From Mycolicibacterium sp. BiH015 (GTDB lineage: Bacteria > Actinomycetota > Actinomycetes > Mycobacteriales > Mycobacteriaceae), in assembly GCF_027706845.1 (NCBI RefSeq), contig NZ_JAQGCZ010000001.1, positions 682,001 through 746,000 on the forward strand: a stretch of 64,000 nucleotides of DNA, in the 5' to 3' direction. Below are positions 37,277 to 46,533 of the stretch, in pieces. How positions within the stretch are numbered: the first letter of the stretch is position 1; the number at the start of each line of letters is the position of its first letter. The notes under the pieces were generated by a model. The model worked only from the letters and a program-made list of their open reading frames with translations. It did not search any database and was not told where the DNA came from. The position numbers were made by a program, and so were the translations under genes.

Positions 37277-38644
37277 CTACTGGGCGCCCGACATCGAGGG
37301 CAGGAACGTGACGACCGCGGGAAATGCGATCAGCAGCGCGACGACGACGAGGTCGGCCACCACGAACGGCACGATGCCGCGAAACACCCTGCCCAGGTCG
37401 GCCTCCCGCACCGCTCCGGAGTAGACGAACGCGTTCATGCCCACCGGAGGGGTGATGAGCGCCATCTCCGCGACCTTCACGATGAGAACACCGATCCAGA
37501 TGCCGTCGAAGCCGTAGCCCGTCAGGATCGGATGCAGCAGCGGGGCCGCGATGAGGATCATCGAGATGCCGTCGAGGAACATGCCGAGTGGCAGCAGCAC
37601 CGCCAGGCAGGCGATGAGGACCACATACGGCGGCAGATCCGCGGCCGTCACGGCATTCACCAGGCTGGTGCTCGCCCCGCTGAGGGCCAGCACATAGGTG
37701 AACACGCCGGCGCCGACCATCAGCAGGAACGTCATCGCGGTCAGCCCGACCGCCTCCCGCAGCGACTCCTCGACGTTGCGCAACCACGCCGACGGGCGGC
37801 TGCGCAGCAGCAGGATCACGAGGGCGGCGAAGGCTCCGAACGACGCGGCCTCGGTAGGGGTGGCCACACCCAGGTAGATGGTGCCGACGGACACCGCGAA
37901 GATGACGACCAGATAGAGGAATCCGGTGATATCGCGGCCGGTCGGTTCGCTGATTTCGTCAGCGAAGTCGTGTGTCGCCGAACCAGATCCGGCGCCGACG
38001 TGCACCAGGTCCCGATCGGCGACGTGGCGGCGCTGCCAGGCCACCAGCGCGACGATCGTCACCGCGTAGACCGCGATGGTGAGCAGCCCGGGACCGATCC
38101 CGGCGATGAGCAACTGTCCGATGCTCTCCTCGGTGACGACGCCGTAGAGCACGAGGACGATCGACGGCGGAATGAGCACACCGAGCGTGCCGCCGGCGCA
38201 GACGACACCCGCGGCGAGCCGAATGTTGTAGCCGGCGCGCACGATCGCATCGGTCGACACCCGGGCCATCGTCGCGACGGTGGCGACGCTGGATCCGGTG
38301 ACCGCGGCGAACATCCCGGAGCCGGCCAGCGAGGCCAGCGCCGGGCCACCCGGGAGTCGCCGGAACGCCGACGTCGCCAGGTCGAACGCAGCCTGGGCAA
38401 GTCCGGCCCGAACGGCGAACACGCCCATCACGATGAACAGCGGAATGATCGTCAAGGAATAGTCGGCGGCCGTCGAGAACGGTTGATTGGCGACGGTACT
38501 GACTCCTGCGCCGGTGCTGCGCAGGATCAGCACACCGGCCAGCGCCGACACCATCAGCGCGAGGCCGACGTGCAGTCGGATCGACAGCAGCGCGAAGAAC
38601 AGGACGAGGACGACGACGAGTGCGGCGATGGTCGCGGCGGTCAT
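37277..38644 (-). CDS. dctM: TRAP transporter large permease (DctM)
   Basis: A 455-residue polytopic protein with about 12 helices. Family landmarks include GMFAAVTGSSVATVATM, GGTLGVLIPPSIVLVLYG and the C-terminal ITPPVGMNAFVYSG. It forms the sodium-coupled channel half of a tripartite ATP-independent transporter. Its start overlaps the DctQ stop as ATGA. TRAP systems import carboxylates and related acids. Confidence 0.95.
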   Translation of the reverse strand: MTAATIAALVVVLVLFFALLSIRLHVGLALMVSALAGVLILRSTGAGVSTVANQPFSTAADYSLTIIPLFIVMGVFAVRAGLAQAAFDLATSAFRRLPGGPALASLAGSGMFAAVTGSSVATVATMARVSTDAIVRAGYNIRLAAGVVCAGGTLGVLIPPSIVLVLYGVVTEESIGQLLIAGIGPGLLTIAVYAVTIVALVAWQRRHVADRDLVHVGAGSGSATHDFADEISEPTGRDITGFLYLVVIFAVSVGTIYLGVATPTEAASFGAFAALVILLLRSRPSAWLRNVEESLREAVGLTAMTFLLMVGAGVFTYVLALSGASTSLVNAVTAADLPPYVVLIACLAVLLPLGMFLDGISMILIAAPLLHPILTGYGFDGIWIGVLIVKVAEMALITPPVGMNAFVYSGAVREADLGRVFRGIVPFVVADLVVVALLIAFPAVVTFLPSMSGAQ

Positions 38645-39159
38645 CGGCGGTCTCCGTTCTTCTCGGCGCGCTGGGTCGAAAAGCTGTGCAGCTCACGCCA
38701 AATGGCGACCACGAAGAACGCTGCGAACGACAACAGCACGACAACCTTGGCCGGCCAGGTGGGCAGCCGCAGGATGTCGTTCGTCGTCTCGCCGCGCTCC
38801 ATAGCGCTGATCAGGACCTCGCCAAGCCCCCAGGTCATCAGCGCGCCGAGCCCGATCAGCACGGCAGCCCTCAGTGCGGAGAACACCAACCGCGCCCGGG
38901 CACCGAAGCGGCGCTCCACGAGTTCCACGGAGACGTGGCGGTTGTCGGCCTCCGCGGACGCCAGGCCGAGGTAGGCGGTGGCCACCAGCAACATCGTCGA
39001 CAGGTCGACGGTGCCGAGGATGGAACGGTCCCGGAGGTTTCTGCTGAGAACGTCGGCGACGGTGAGCAGAATGATGATCAGCAGCAGCAGCCCGGCGATC
39101 AGACCCATACCGCGGATGAGTCGGGTCAGCGGGCGCGGCAGGTCGACATCGGTATTCAT
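38641..39159 (-). CDS. dctQ: TRAP transporter small permease (DctQ)
   Basis: A 172-residue four-helix membrane protein (helices near 20-40, 55-75, 90-110 and 130-150). The segment VADVLSRNL followed by DLSTMLLVATAYLGLASAE and the charged HVSVELVERR is the DctQ signature. ATG 39159 overlaps the DctP stop by ATGA. It joins DctM in the membrane. Confidence 0.93.
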   Translation of the reverse strand: MNTDVDLPRPLTRLIRGMGLIAGLLLLIIILLTVADVLSRNLRDRSILGTVDLSTMLLVATAYLGLASAEADNRHVSVELVERRFGARARLVFSALRAAVLIGLGALMTWGLGEVLISAMERGETTNDILRLPTWPAKVVVLLSFAAFFVVAIWRELHSFSTQRAEKNGDRR

Positions 39160-40235
39160 CGGTCCTGCCCTTCCAAGCACTCGACGAACGGATCGGCATA
39201 GGTGGATCGCTGCGACTCTTCGGTGATGATCCGGCGGAAGTCGGCCAGCACCCCCTCGGCGTCGTAACCGCGCTCGGTGTAGCGATCAACCCACTGCCGG
39301 TCGATTCCGGCCCGCTGCTTCCAGTCCTGCACCGCGTCGGCGGGCATGGCTGACAGCGGTGTTCCGGCCTCACGGAGGTCGGCGCAGGCCCGATCCCCCA
39401 GGGCGTCCATCTCCGCGAGCCCGTTGACGATCGCATTCTCGGAAGCCTGGGCCAACGCATCCTGAATCTGCGAGGGCATCCGCGCCAGCACTTCGGCGTT
39501 GATGACCACGATCGACGATCCGTAGGTGCCGATGCCGGGGTCGATGAGGTTCGGTGTGCTCTTCGCCAGCCCGAACGTCGGCAGGTTCGCGATGGCCAGG
39601 GAGGTGTATCCGTCGACGATGCCGCGCTCCATCGATTCGTAGACGTCGGTGGCTGTCATCGCGACAGGGTTCGCCCCCACGGCGAGCAGCGCCTCGGACG
39701 TCAGACCGCCTGAACGGATGCTGCGACCGACCAGTTCAGTTGGCACACGGGCGCTTTCGTCGAGACCGAGGACTGCGATGCCGACCGGGAGCGGGAACAA
39801 CAGGCTGACCCCCTGCCGGTCGAAATCGTCGCGGTAGGTCTCGTTTTCCGTGTAGAGCCGCTCGGTTGCCCGCATCTGGACCTCGGGATTCTTTGTCTCA
39901 AAAGGCAATTCGATCACGGTGTACATCGACAGGTCCGACGCCGAGTAGATCGAACCGACCTGGGCCAGGTCCGCGCGGCCGTCCAGGGTGGCCTGCAGCG
40001 ATTCGTCGGCTCCGACCAGGCTCTGCGAGTAGTGGAAACGCACACGCACTGCGCCGTCGGTGAGCTGCTCGATCTCCCGTGCCCACCGCTGCACCGTGCG
40101 CGACTGGTCCGACGTCGGCGACGAATAGGTGGTGTAGTGCAGGACGTATTCGCCGTCGCGCTGTGCACACGACACCGGCGCGAGGGCGACGATCGCCGTC
40201 GCGGCCGCGGCGATCACCCGACGTGTCCGGCCCAT
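39156..40235 (-). CDS. dctP: TRAP transporter substrate-binding lipoprotein (DctP)
   Basis: A 359-residue solute receptor. The signal peptide ends in a lipobox-like APVSC with Cys23 as probable lipid anchor, as expected for a Gram-positive-type envelope. The DctP fold is marked by LQATLDGRADLAQVGSIYSASDL and the later GGLTSEALLAVGANPVAM, where the conserved Arg just upstream (GRSIRSGG) normally binds the ligand carboxylate. ATG 40235 lies one base beyond the nitrilase-family stop, so all genes from the aldolase to DctM form one operon. Confidence 0.9.
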   Translation of the reverse strand: MGRTRRVIAAAATAIVALAPVSCAQRDGEYVLHYTTYSSPTSDQSRTVQRWAREIEQLTDGAVRVRFHYSQSLVGADESLQATLDGRADLAQVGSIYSASDLSMYTVIELPFETKNPEVQMRATERLYTENETYRDDFDRQGVSLLFPLPVGIAVLGLDESARVPTELVGRSIRSGGLTSEALLAVGANPVAMTATDVYESMERGIVDGYTSLAIANLPTFGLAKSTPNLIDPGIGTYGSSIVVINAEVLARMPSQIQDALAQASENAIVNGLAEMDALGDRACADLREAGTPLSAMPADAVQDWKQRAGIDRQWVDRYTERGYDAEGVLADFRRIITEESQRSTYADPFVECLEGQDR

Positions 40236-40236
40236 G

Positions 40237-41034
40237 TCAGGTCCTCGGTTCGACCCGGTAGCGCCGCAACGCCAGGGCCGGGTTGACGGTGCGGACGTGA
40301 GCGAGGCGGTCCCGTTCCAGTACGGCGACACCGACACCCTCGGCTTCGCCCAGCGACGCGAGCGGAATCCCCATCGGGTCGAGGATGGCGCTGTTCCCCG
40401 ACCCTCCCGGGGCGATCTGGTCGGCGGCCACCAGGTAGACCGTGTTCTCGATCGCTCGTGCTCGGATCAGCGTGTTCCAGTGATACTCCTTGAGCGGTCC
40501 GGGAACCCACTCGGCGGGTAGGGCGACGACGTCGGCTCCTGCGTCGACCAACGCCCGCGTCGACTCGGGGAACCGCAGGTCGTAGCAGGTCTGCATGCCG
40601 ACGGTGAAACCGTCAAGCTCGAGGAGCTGCGGGGTGGACGGATGCGCCGCGAGCACACGGTCGGATTCCTTGTACCCGAAGGCGTCATAGAGGTGGACCT
40701 TGCGGTAGACGGCGGCCACCGCGCCGTTCTGCAGCGCCACCAGGGTGTTGTGGATGCGCCCCCCGGAAGCGGATTCGTTGGTTCCGACAACGACACACAG
40801 CCCCAGCTCGGCGGAGGCCGCAGCCAGGCGGGTGACCGAGGGCCCGTCCAGCGGTTCGGCGCTGTGGACGAAACGGTCGTCCATGGCAGCGGCGGTGAAC
40901 ACGGCGAATTCGGGCAACACCACAAGGCGCGCGCCCAGATCTGCGGCACGCTTCAGCAGGCCGATCATCGTGTCGATGTTGGCGCTCTTGTCTTCTCCAG
41001 GCGCAAACTGGCCGATTGCAGCAGTCAGGCTCAT
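40237..41034 (-). CDS. Carbon-nitrogen hydrolase (nitrilase superfamily amidase)
   Basis: A 265-residue amidase. The Glu-Lys-Cys triad is Glu42 (LPEFAVF), Lys112 (YRKVHLYD) and Cys150 (QTCYDLRFPE). The motif set fits the omega-amidase/Nit-like branch, which hydrolyses amides of keto or dicarboxylic acids, rather than true nitrilases. ATG overlaps the aldolase stop. Being between the aldolase and a TRAP importer, it probably trims an amide brought in by the transporter. Confidence 0.88.
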   Translation of the reverse strand: MSLTAAIGQFAPGEDKSANIDTMIGLLKRAADLGARLVVLPEFAVFTAAAMDDRFVHSAEPLDGPSVTRLAAASAELGLCVVVGTNESASGGRIHNTLVALQNGAVAAVYRKVHLYDAFGYKESDRVLAAHPSTPQLLELDGFTVGMQTCYDLRFPESTRALVDAGADVVALPAEWVPGPLKEYHWNTLIRARAIENTVYLVAADQIAPGGSGNSAILDPMGIPLASLGEAEGVGVAVLERDRLAHVRTVNPALALRRYRVEPRT

Positions 41035-41828
41035 CGGGCGGTCACCAGCTCGGCCTGGATCTGGCGCAGATTCTCCCGTGTCGCGGTGAAGCCGTTGAGC
41101 ATCGCGCCGAACTGCATCACCGCGACGATCGTGTGCGCGCCCTCGGCCAGGGCCAGCTTCTGCTCGGGTTCGGTCCAGGCCGGAAGCACCCAGGGCTTAC
41201 CCGCGGCGTTCGCCGCGCGCCCGAGATGACGGATATCGGCGAGGTCCGCCTCCGTCGCCGCGTAGGCACCCCGGTCACGACGCAGCGACAGATCCGACGG
41301 CCCGATGAAGATGCCGTCGACGACCGGCAGCGCGAGGATCGCGTTGATCTCGTCGAACGCGGATCCGTCCTCGATCATCGGGTAGCAGTGGACGGTGCGG
41401 TCCTGGGCGGTGACCCACTCGTCGGTGAAACCGCGGTAGTTCGAGGTCCGACCGCCGGCGAACGACCGGTCCCCCAACGGGGGGAACTTCGCGAAGCCGC
41501 AGATCTCGGCCGCGTGTGCGGCTGAGGTGATGTGCGGGATGGCGACGGCGTCGGCGCCGAAGTCGAGAGCCTGCTGAATCGGGCCGCGTTCGGGGCCGAG
41601 CACCTTGGCGATGACGCGCATTCCCTTGGCGCGGATGAACGGGATGATGGCGTCGAGTTCGCGCAGATCGAAGAAGCCGTGCTCGATGTCGAGGACCACG
41701 GTGTCGTACCCGGCGAGGTGTCCCATCTCGACGGCCGGCGCCGACGGCTCGGTGAGCCAGATCGCGACGCGCGGCTCCGAGGCGGCCCCCTTTCCAGCGG
41801 TGAACCCGTTCTCGAGTGGTGAGGACAT
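41031..41828 (-). CDS. HpcH/HpaI-type class II aldolase
   Basis: A 265-residue metal-dependent pyruvate aldolase of the 4-hydroxy-2-oxoheptanedioate group. Landmarks are VVLDIEHGFFDLREL, the metal Glu/Asp region (MIEDGSAFDEINAI) and GPSDLSLRRD. It would split a 4-hydroxy-2-oxo acid into pyruvate and an aldehyde. It is the first gene of the leftward five-gene operon and faces the GntR gene across a 91-bp promoter region. Confidence 0.86.
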   Translation of the reverse strand: MSSPLENGFTAGKGAASEPRVAIWLTEPSAPAVEMGHLAGYDTVVLDIEHGFFDLRELDAIIPFIRAKGMRVIAKVLGPERGPIQQALDFGADAVAIPHITSAAHAAEICGFAKFPPLGDRSFAGGRTSNYRGFTDEWVTAQDRTVHCYPMIEDGSAFDEINAILALPVVDGIFIGPSDLSLRRDRGAYAATEADLADIRHLGRAANAAGKPWVLPAWTEPEQKLALAEGAHTIVAVMQFGAMLNGFTATRENLRQIQAELVTAR

Positions 41829-41875
41829 TCGGCACCTTTCCGTGCGGCTGACGGACTTTCAGACGGTAGACATGT

Positions 41876-41883
41876 TGTATACA
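41876..41883. promoter_or_regulatory. GntR/FCD-type operator core
   Basis: TGTATACA is a perfect 8-bp palindrome within TTGTATACAC, placed between the aldolase and the GntR gene. GTATAC-centred boxes are common for FadR-subfamily regulators, so it is the probable site through which the GntR protein controls both directions. Confidence 0.5.
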
Positions 41884-41919
41884 CGAAGAATGCACTGAGT
41901 GTAATGGTTGAATGACCTC

Positions 41920-42597
41920 ATGTCAGTGCCAACGACCCGCACCGATACGCGGCCTGCCAGAACGTCCGCGGGCCAGCGCGCCTACGAATGGATCCGAGAC
42001 GCGATCCTGCGCGGCGACTTCGCCGAGGGGGAGTTCATCGACGAAGTCGCACTGTCGGAGCGGGTGAACACCTCGCGAACCCCGGTCCGGGAAGCTCTGC
42101 AGCGCCTGCAGGTCGAGCGCTACATCGACCTGCTCCCCCGGCGCGGCGCGCAGGTCCGCGTGGTCACCGCCACAGAGATGCGGGAGATCTACCAGGCGAG
42201 AATTCTGCTGGAATCCGATGCGCTGCGCGGCATCTGCCGCCGCCACGCCGGGGCGCCGGAGGAGGCCGAGGCGCTACTCGCCGAGATGGAGCAGGCCGGC
42301 GAGGCCCGGAACTGGAATGCCTACGCACAACTCGACTACCGCTTTCACGCCGCGATCGTGCGCCATCACGGCAACGCCGTGATCGCCGATCTGTACGACG
42401 CGCTGCAACCCCGCCAGGTCAGACTGGGGACGCGCACGATGATGGAAGCACCGGGGCGGCTGCCGACGATCGCCGCCGAGCATCGACAACTCGTCGCGGG
42501 CATGCAGGCCCACGATCCCGACACGTGCGTCAGTGTGCTCTCGACGCATCTGCGCGAAGTGCCGGAACTAATCGATGCGTTCGGCGGCGACAAGTGA
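41920..42597 (+). CDS. GntR family regulator (FadR/FCD type)
   Basis: A 225-residue regulator: N-terminal winged helix (DEVALSERVNTSRTPVREALQRLQ) and C-terminal FCD helical domain with the metal-binding Asp and His residues expected (LDYRFHAAIVRHHGN, HRQLVAG). ATG 41920 is preferred over TTG 41908. It likely senses an acid handled by the divergent aldolase/amidase/TRAP operon. Confidence 0.88.
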   Translation: MSVPTTRTDTRPARTSAGQRAYEWIRDAILRGDFAEGEFIDEVALSERVNTSRTPVREALQRLQVERYIDLLPRRGAQVRVVTATEMREIYQARILLESDALRGICRRHAGAPEEAEALLAEMEQAGEARNWNAYAQLDYRFHAAIVRHHGNAVIADLYDALQPRQVRLGTRTMMEAPGRLPTIAAEHRQLVAGMQAHDPDTCVSVLSTHLREVPELIDAFGGDK

Positions 42598-42711
42598 CAT
42601 CGACCGCGGAGTGACGTCAGGCGGCGCCGAGCGTGACCTCGACGGCTGGGCGGTCCGCTGGAAACGGTTCGGATCTTGAAGCGCCGGCTCGGATCAGAGC
42701 ATCATGATCCG

Positions 42712-43860
42712 GTGACAGAGCAGCTGCAGGGGCATTGCGATCCGCGGTTCGAGAAGGTGTCGGCCGCGCTCGGCGCCGCCATCGACTGTGGGGAGGAGCT
42801 CGGAGCGTCGATCGCGGTCGACATCGGCGGCGAGCTCGTGGTCGACCTGTGGGGCGGACACGCCGATGCCGCACGCACTGTCGCCTGGACGGCCGACACG
42901 ATCGTCAACGTCTGGTCGTCGACCAAGACGGTGACCGCGCTCGCCGGCCTCATGATGATCGACCGCGGGTTGATCGCGGCGAACATGCCGGTCGCGCAGG
43001 TGTGGCCGGAGTTCGGCACCAACGGCAAGCAGTCCGTGGAGTTCCGGCATCTGCTGTCGCACTCCTCGGGGTTGGCGGGCTGGGATCAGCCCCTGACGGT
43101 GCAGGACCTGTTCGACTGGGAGGTGTCGACCAGCGCGCTCGCCGGGCAGGCCCCATCCTGGACACCCGGCACCGCCTCGGGATATCACGCCCTCACACAT
43201 GGCCATCTCATCGGCGAGGTGGTGCGGCGGCTCACCGGGCTCTCGCTGAAGCAGTTCGTCGCCGACGAGATCGCCGGCCCGCTCGACGCCGATTTCCAGA
43301 TCGGCGCGCGGCCGGACGACAGCGATCGGATCGCCGAAATCGTCACTCCGGCAAATCCTCTCGAGGGTATACCGCCCTTCGCCGAGTGGACCGCGCAGAT
43401 GGTCTCGGCGTTCACCAACCCGCCGCTGGATCCCATGATCGCCAATTCCGACGCATGGCGCGCTGCCGACATCGGTGCGGCCAACGGTCACTCGAATGCC
43501 CGCGCGCTCGCGAAGATCCTGTCGGTCATCTCGTTGGGAGGCGAGGTCGACGGCGTCCGGTTGTTGAAGCCCGAAACCATCGAGCAGATCTTCGACACCC
43601 AGGTACACGGCCCTGATCTGGTGTTGGCGGGGCATCAGATCCGGTGGGGGCTGGGCTTCGGCCTACCCGAGCTGACGACGATTCCGTACGTCCCCGATCG
43701 CAAGATCTGCTTCTGGGGCGGCTGGGGCGGATCGTGGGAGACGATGAATCCCGAGACCGGGGCGACGATCGCCTACGTCATGAACAAGATGGGGCCGGGC
43801 ATCGAGGGAAGCGAACGCACCGCCCGCTACCTGACACTGATCTACGACGCCCTCGACTGA
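42712..43860 (+). CDS. Serine beta-lactamase-fold esterase
   Basis: A 382-residue member of the class C beta-lactamase/family VIII esterase group. Nucleophile motif Ser69-Ser-Thr-Lys72 (VWSSTKTV) and Tyr158 in SGYHALTHG are present; WGGSW near the C-terminus replaces the KTG triad. Mycobacteria have several such lipases (LipD/LipL-like). No signal peptide is seen, so a cytoplasmic esterase is likelier than a lactamase. GTG 42712 is chosen, with TTG 42676 possible. Confidence 0.82.
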   Translation: MTEQLQGHCDPRFEKVSAALGAAIDCGEELGASIAVDIGGELVVDLWGGHADAARTVAWTADTIVNVWSSTKTVTALAGLMMIDRGLIAANMPVAQVWPEFGTNGKQSVEFRHLLSHSSGLAGWDQPLTVQDLFDWEVSTSALAGQAPSWTPGTASGYHALTHGHLIGEVVRRLTGLSLKQFVADEIAGPLDADFQIGARPDDSDRIAEIVTPANPLEGIPPFAEWTAQMVSAFTNPPLDPMIANSDAWRAADIGAANGHSNARALAKILSVISLGGEVDGVRLLKPETIEQIFDTQVHGPDLVLAGHQIRWGLGFGLPELTTIPYVPDRKICFWGGWGGSWETMNPETGATIAYVMNKMGPGIEGSERTARYLTLIYDALD

Positions 43861-43901
43861 CACGCGTACGGTCGGCCCCGACCGGCACGATGGCGTTGTT
43901 C

Positions 43902-43907
43902 TACGGT
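43902..43907 (+). promoter_or_regulatory. Leaderless -10 element before the decarboxylase
   Basis: TACGGT is followed by 7 nt and GTG 43915. Confidence 0.4.
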
Positions 43908-43914
43908 TACGCCC

Positions 43915-45336
43915 GTGCCGACTGATCCGCGCGGGCTGAGGACGGACGCGCCGCTGCTCGACGCCTGGTTGCGATTCCAGGAGATGCCACCGACTCCATT
44001 CACCATTCCCGGACACAAGCAGCGGCACGACCTCGTCGGCGACGTCGTGGCCGGGGATGTCCCGCTGTATGCGGGCCTGGACACCATGAAGCTCAGCGCG
44101 GGCGTGGTGGCCGACGCCGAGGCGCGTGCCGCACGGCTGTGGGGTGCCGACGTGTGCCGGTTTTCGGTGGGTGGCTCGACCCACGCCAACCAGGCGTTGG
44201 CGCTGGCGCTGGCCGACCGAGACGGCGCTTCGGTCGTCGTGAGCCGAACCCTGCACAGGTCGATGCTCCTCGGTCTGGTCCTGGCGGGTCTCACCCCGCT
44301 GTGGGTGCGCCCCGAAGTCGACGCGACCACCGGCCTTCCACTGGGTGTCGCCGCGGCATCAGTCGAGAAGGCGTTGCGCGCGCATCCCGAGGCCACGGCG
44401 GTGCTCGTCGGCGACCCGTCCTACGTCGGCACCATCGGCGACGTCGCAGCGCTGGCCGGCACCGCCCACGCCCACGACGTCCCGCTCGTGGTCGACGCGG
44501 CCTGGTCTGCACATTTCGGCTTCCATCCCGAACTGCCGAGGCACCCTTTGCAACTCGGCGCCGACGCGATGGTCACCAGTGCCCACAAGACGCTGCCCGC
44601 CTGGAGCCAGGCAGCGCTTGTCCTCACCCGCGGCAATCGCATCGACCTGGCGCGGCTCGACGCAGGCGTGGAGGCGACCCATACGACCAGCCCGGCGGGC
44701 GCCATCCTCGCGAGCATCGACGCGGCACGGGCACTGTTGGAGCGGGACGGCGAATCTCTTCTGGGAGAGGCGCTGTCAGCGGTGCGAACCGCCCGCGAGC
44801 GCCTCGCATCCGTCGACGGTCTCGTCGTGCTCGACAGGCACGACGTCGATCCGCTGAAGCTGACGATGGTGCTTCCCGGCACCGGGGCCGACGGCATCGC
44901 CGTCGAAAACGACCTTCTGGCAGTGGGATTGCCCGTCGAGGCCGCCGAACGGGACACCCTCGTCGCGCAGGTGTCCCTGGCCGACACCGCCGAAACGCTC
45001 ACCCGCCTCGTCGACGAGCTCATCGCATCCATTGCGCGGCACCGCGGACCGGCGCGTCCGATCGTCACCGGTGCGGCCTATTCGGTGGCGCCGGTGACGG
45101 TCATGCCGCCGCGCGTGGCGTTCTTCGCCCCGCACGACACCGTCGCCTTGCAAGACGCCGTCGGACGCGTCAGCGTCGAACTCGTCGCTCCCTACCCGCC
45201 GGGCATCCCGATCCTGGCGCCGGGCGAAGAGATCACCGTCGACGTCATTGCCGCGTTGGAGAAGGCGCGTGCCGATGGCATCCGGATCGCCTACGCCGCC
45301 GACCCCACCTTGGGCACGCTTCGTGTGGTCAGCTGA
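43915..45336 (+). CDS. Orn/Lys/Arg decarboxylase family protein (short form)
   Basis: A 473-residue PLP enzyme of fold type I. Lys225 in TSAHKTLPAWSQ is the PLP lysine; GHKQRHD near the N-terminus and VDAAWSAHFGFH are conserved in the family. It lacks the N-terminal wing domain of the enterobacterial decameric enzymes and so matches the short Bacillus-type forms. It should decarboxylate a basic amino acid to a polyamine precursor. It is followed 22 bp later by a ligase gene. Confidence 0.86.
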   Translation: MPTDPRGLRTDAPLLDAWLRFQEMPPTPFTIPGHKQRHDLVGDVVAGDVPLYAGLDTMKLSAGVVADAEARAARLWGADVCRFSVGGSTHANQALALALADRDGASVVVSRTLHRSMLLGLVLAGLTPLWVRPEVDATTGLPLGVAAASVEKALRAHPEATAVLVGDPSYVGTIGDVAALAGTAHAHDVPLVVDAAWSAHFGFHPELPRHPLQLGADAMVTSAHKTLPAWSQAALVLTRGNRIDLARLDAGVEATHTTSPAGAILASIDAARALLERDGESLLGEALSAVRTARERLASVDGLVVLDRHDVDPLKLTMVLPGTGADGIAVENDLLAVGLPVEAAERDTLVAQVSLADTAETLTRLVDELIASIARHRGPARPIVTGAAYSVAPVTVMPPRVAFFAPHDTVALQDAVGRVSVELVAPYPPGIPILAPGEEITVDVIAALEKARADGIRIAYAADPTLGTLRVVS

Positions 45337-45358
45337 CCGGACACGGGACAATGGCCCC

Positions 45359-46435
45359 ATGAAGCTGCCCGTGATGCCGCCGGTGTCGCCGATGCTGTCC
45401 AAGGCGGTGAGCGAGATCCCCGAAGGTGCGTCCTACGAACCCAAATGGGACGGCTTCCGGTCGATCCTGTTCCGCGACGGCGACGAGGTCGAACTGGGCA
45501 GCCGCAACGAGCGGCCGATGACCCGGTACTTTCCCGAGCTCGTCGACGCGGCACGCGCCGAACTGCCGCCGCGGTGTGTCGTCGACGGCGAGATCGTCAT
45601 CGCCACCGGCGAGGGGCTCGATTTCGAAGCTTTACAGCTGCGTCTGCATCCGGCCGCGTCCCGGGTCCGGATGCTGGCCGAGCAGACGCCTGCTGCGTTC
45701 ATCGCTTTCGATCTGCTCGCCCTCGGCGACACCGATTACACGGTGCGCCCGTTCGCGCAACGGCGTGCTGCGCTCGTGGACGCGCTCGGCGGTGTCGGAC
45801 CCAGTTTCCACGTCACGCCGGCGACCACGGACGTCGCGACGGCACGGCGCTGGTTCGACGAGTTCGAAGGAGCGGGACTGGACGGCGTCATCGCCAAACC
45901 GCTCGAGGGGTTGTACCTGCCGGACAAGCGGACGATGTTCAAGATCAAACACCAGCGCACCGCCGACTGCGTGGTGGCGGGTTATCGCGTGCACAAATCG
46001 GGTGACGACGCAGTCGGTTCGCTGCTGCTCGGGCTCTACGACGCGGACGGGTCACTGGCGTCGGTCGGGGTGATCGGCGCGTTCCCCATGGCCCGGCGCC
46101 GCGAGCTGTTCACCGAGCTGCAGCCGCTGGTGACGGCATTCGAGGATCATCCGTGGAACTGGGCTGCACACGTCGACCCCGAGGTAGTGCGCAAGTACGG
46201 CGGCGGGTCGCGCTGGAACGCAGGCAAAGACCTGTCCTTCACCCCGCTGCGACCCGAGCGCGTGGTCGAGGTGCGCTACGACCACATGGAAGGCCGGAGG
46301 TTCCGGCACACAGCGCAATTCAACCGCTGGCGGCCTGATCGCGACCCCGGCTCGTGTACCTACGAGCAGCTCGACACACCGGTCACGTTCAGCCTCGATG
46401 ACATCGTGCCGGGCCTCGGCCGCACGAGTGCCTGA
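45359..46435 (+). CDS. ATP-dependent DNA ligase C, second copy (LigC2-like)
   Basis: A 358-residue ligase paralogous to ligC at 25925-27001. Lys29 in YEPKWDGFRSIL is the adenylated residue; FIAFDLLALG, GLDGVIAKPLEG and MFKIKHQRTADCV are motifs III, IV and V. Both copies have the same length and end plan (YEQLDTPVTFSLDDI here, FDQLDVPLRFDLYDV there). It has no PolDom partner. M. smegmatis is known to have two LigC proteins. ATG 45359. Confidence 0.9.
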   Translation: MKLPVMPPVSPMLSKAVSEIPEGASYEPKWDGFRSILFRDGDEVELGSRNERPMTRYFPELVDAARAELPPRCVVDGEIVIATGEGLDFEALQLRLHPAASRVRMLAEQTPAAFIAFDLLALGDTDYTVRPFAQRRAALVDALGGVGPSFHVTPATTDVATARRWFDEFEGAGLDGVIAKPLEGLYLPDKRTMFKIKHQRTADCVVAGYRVHKSGDDAVGSLLLGLYDADGSLASVGVIGAFPMARRRELFTELQPLVTAFEDHPWNWAAHVDPEVVRKYGGGSRWNAGKDLSFTPLRPERVVEVRYDHMEGRRFRHTAQFNRWRPDRDPGSCTYEQLDTPVTFSLDDIVPGLGRTSA

Positions 46436-46533
46436 CGTAATAGTTGAATCACCCGCAACGACTGCGCGGATGCGGGTTTCGTTCTAGGGTCAGCCTGATC
46501 ATGATCAGCCGGTCAGCGCGGAAAGAACACGAC

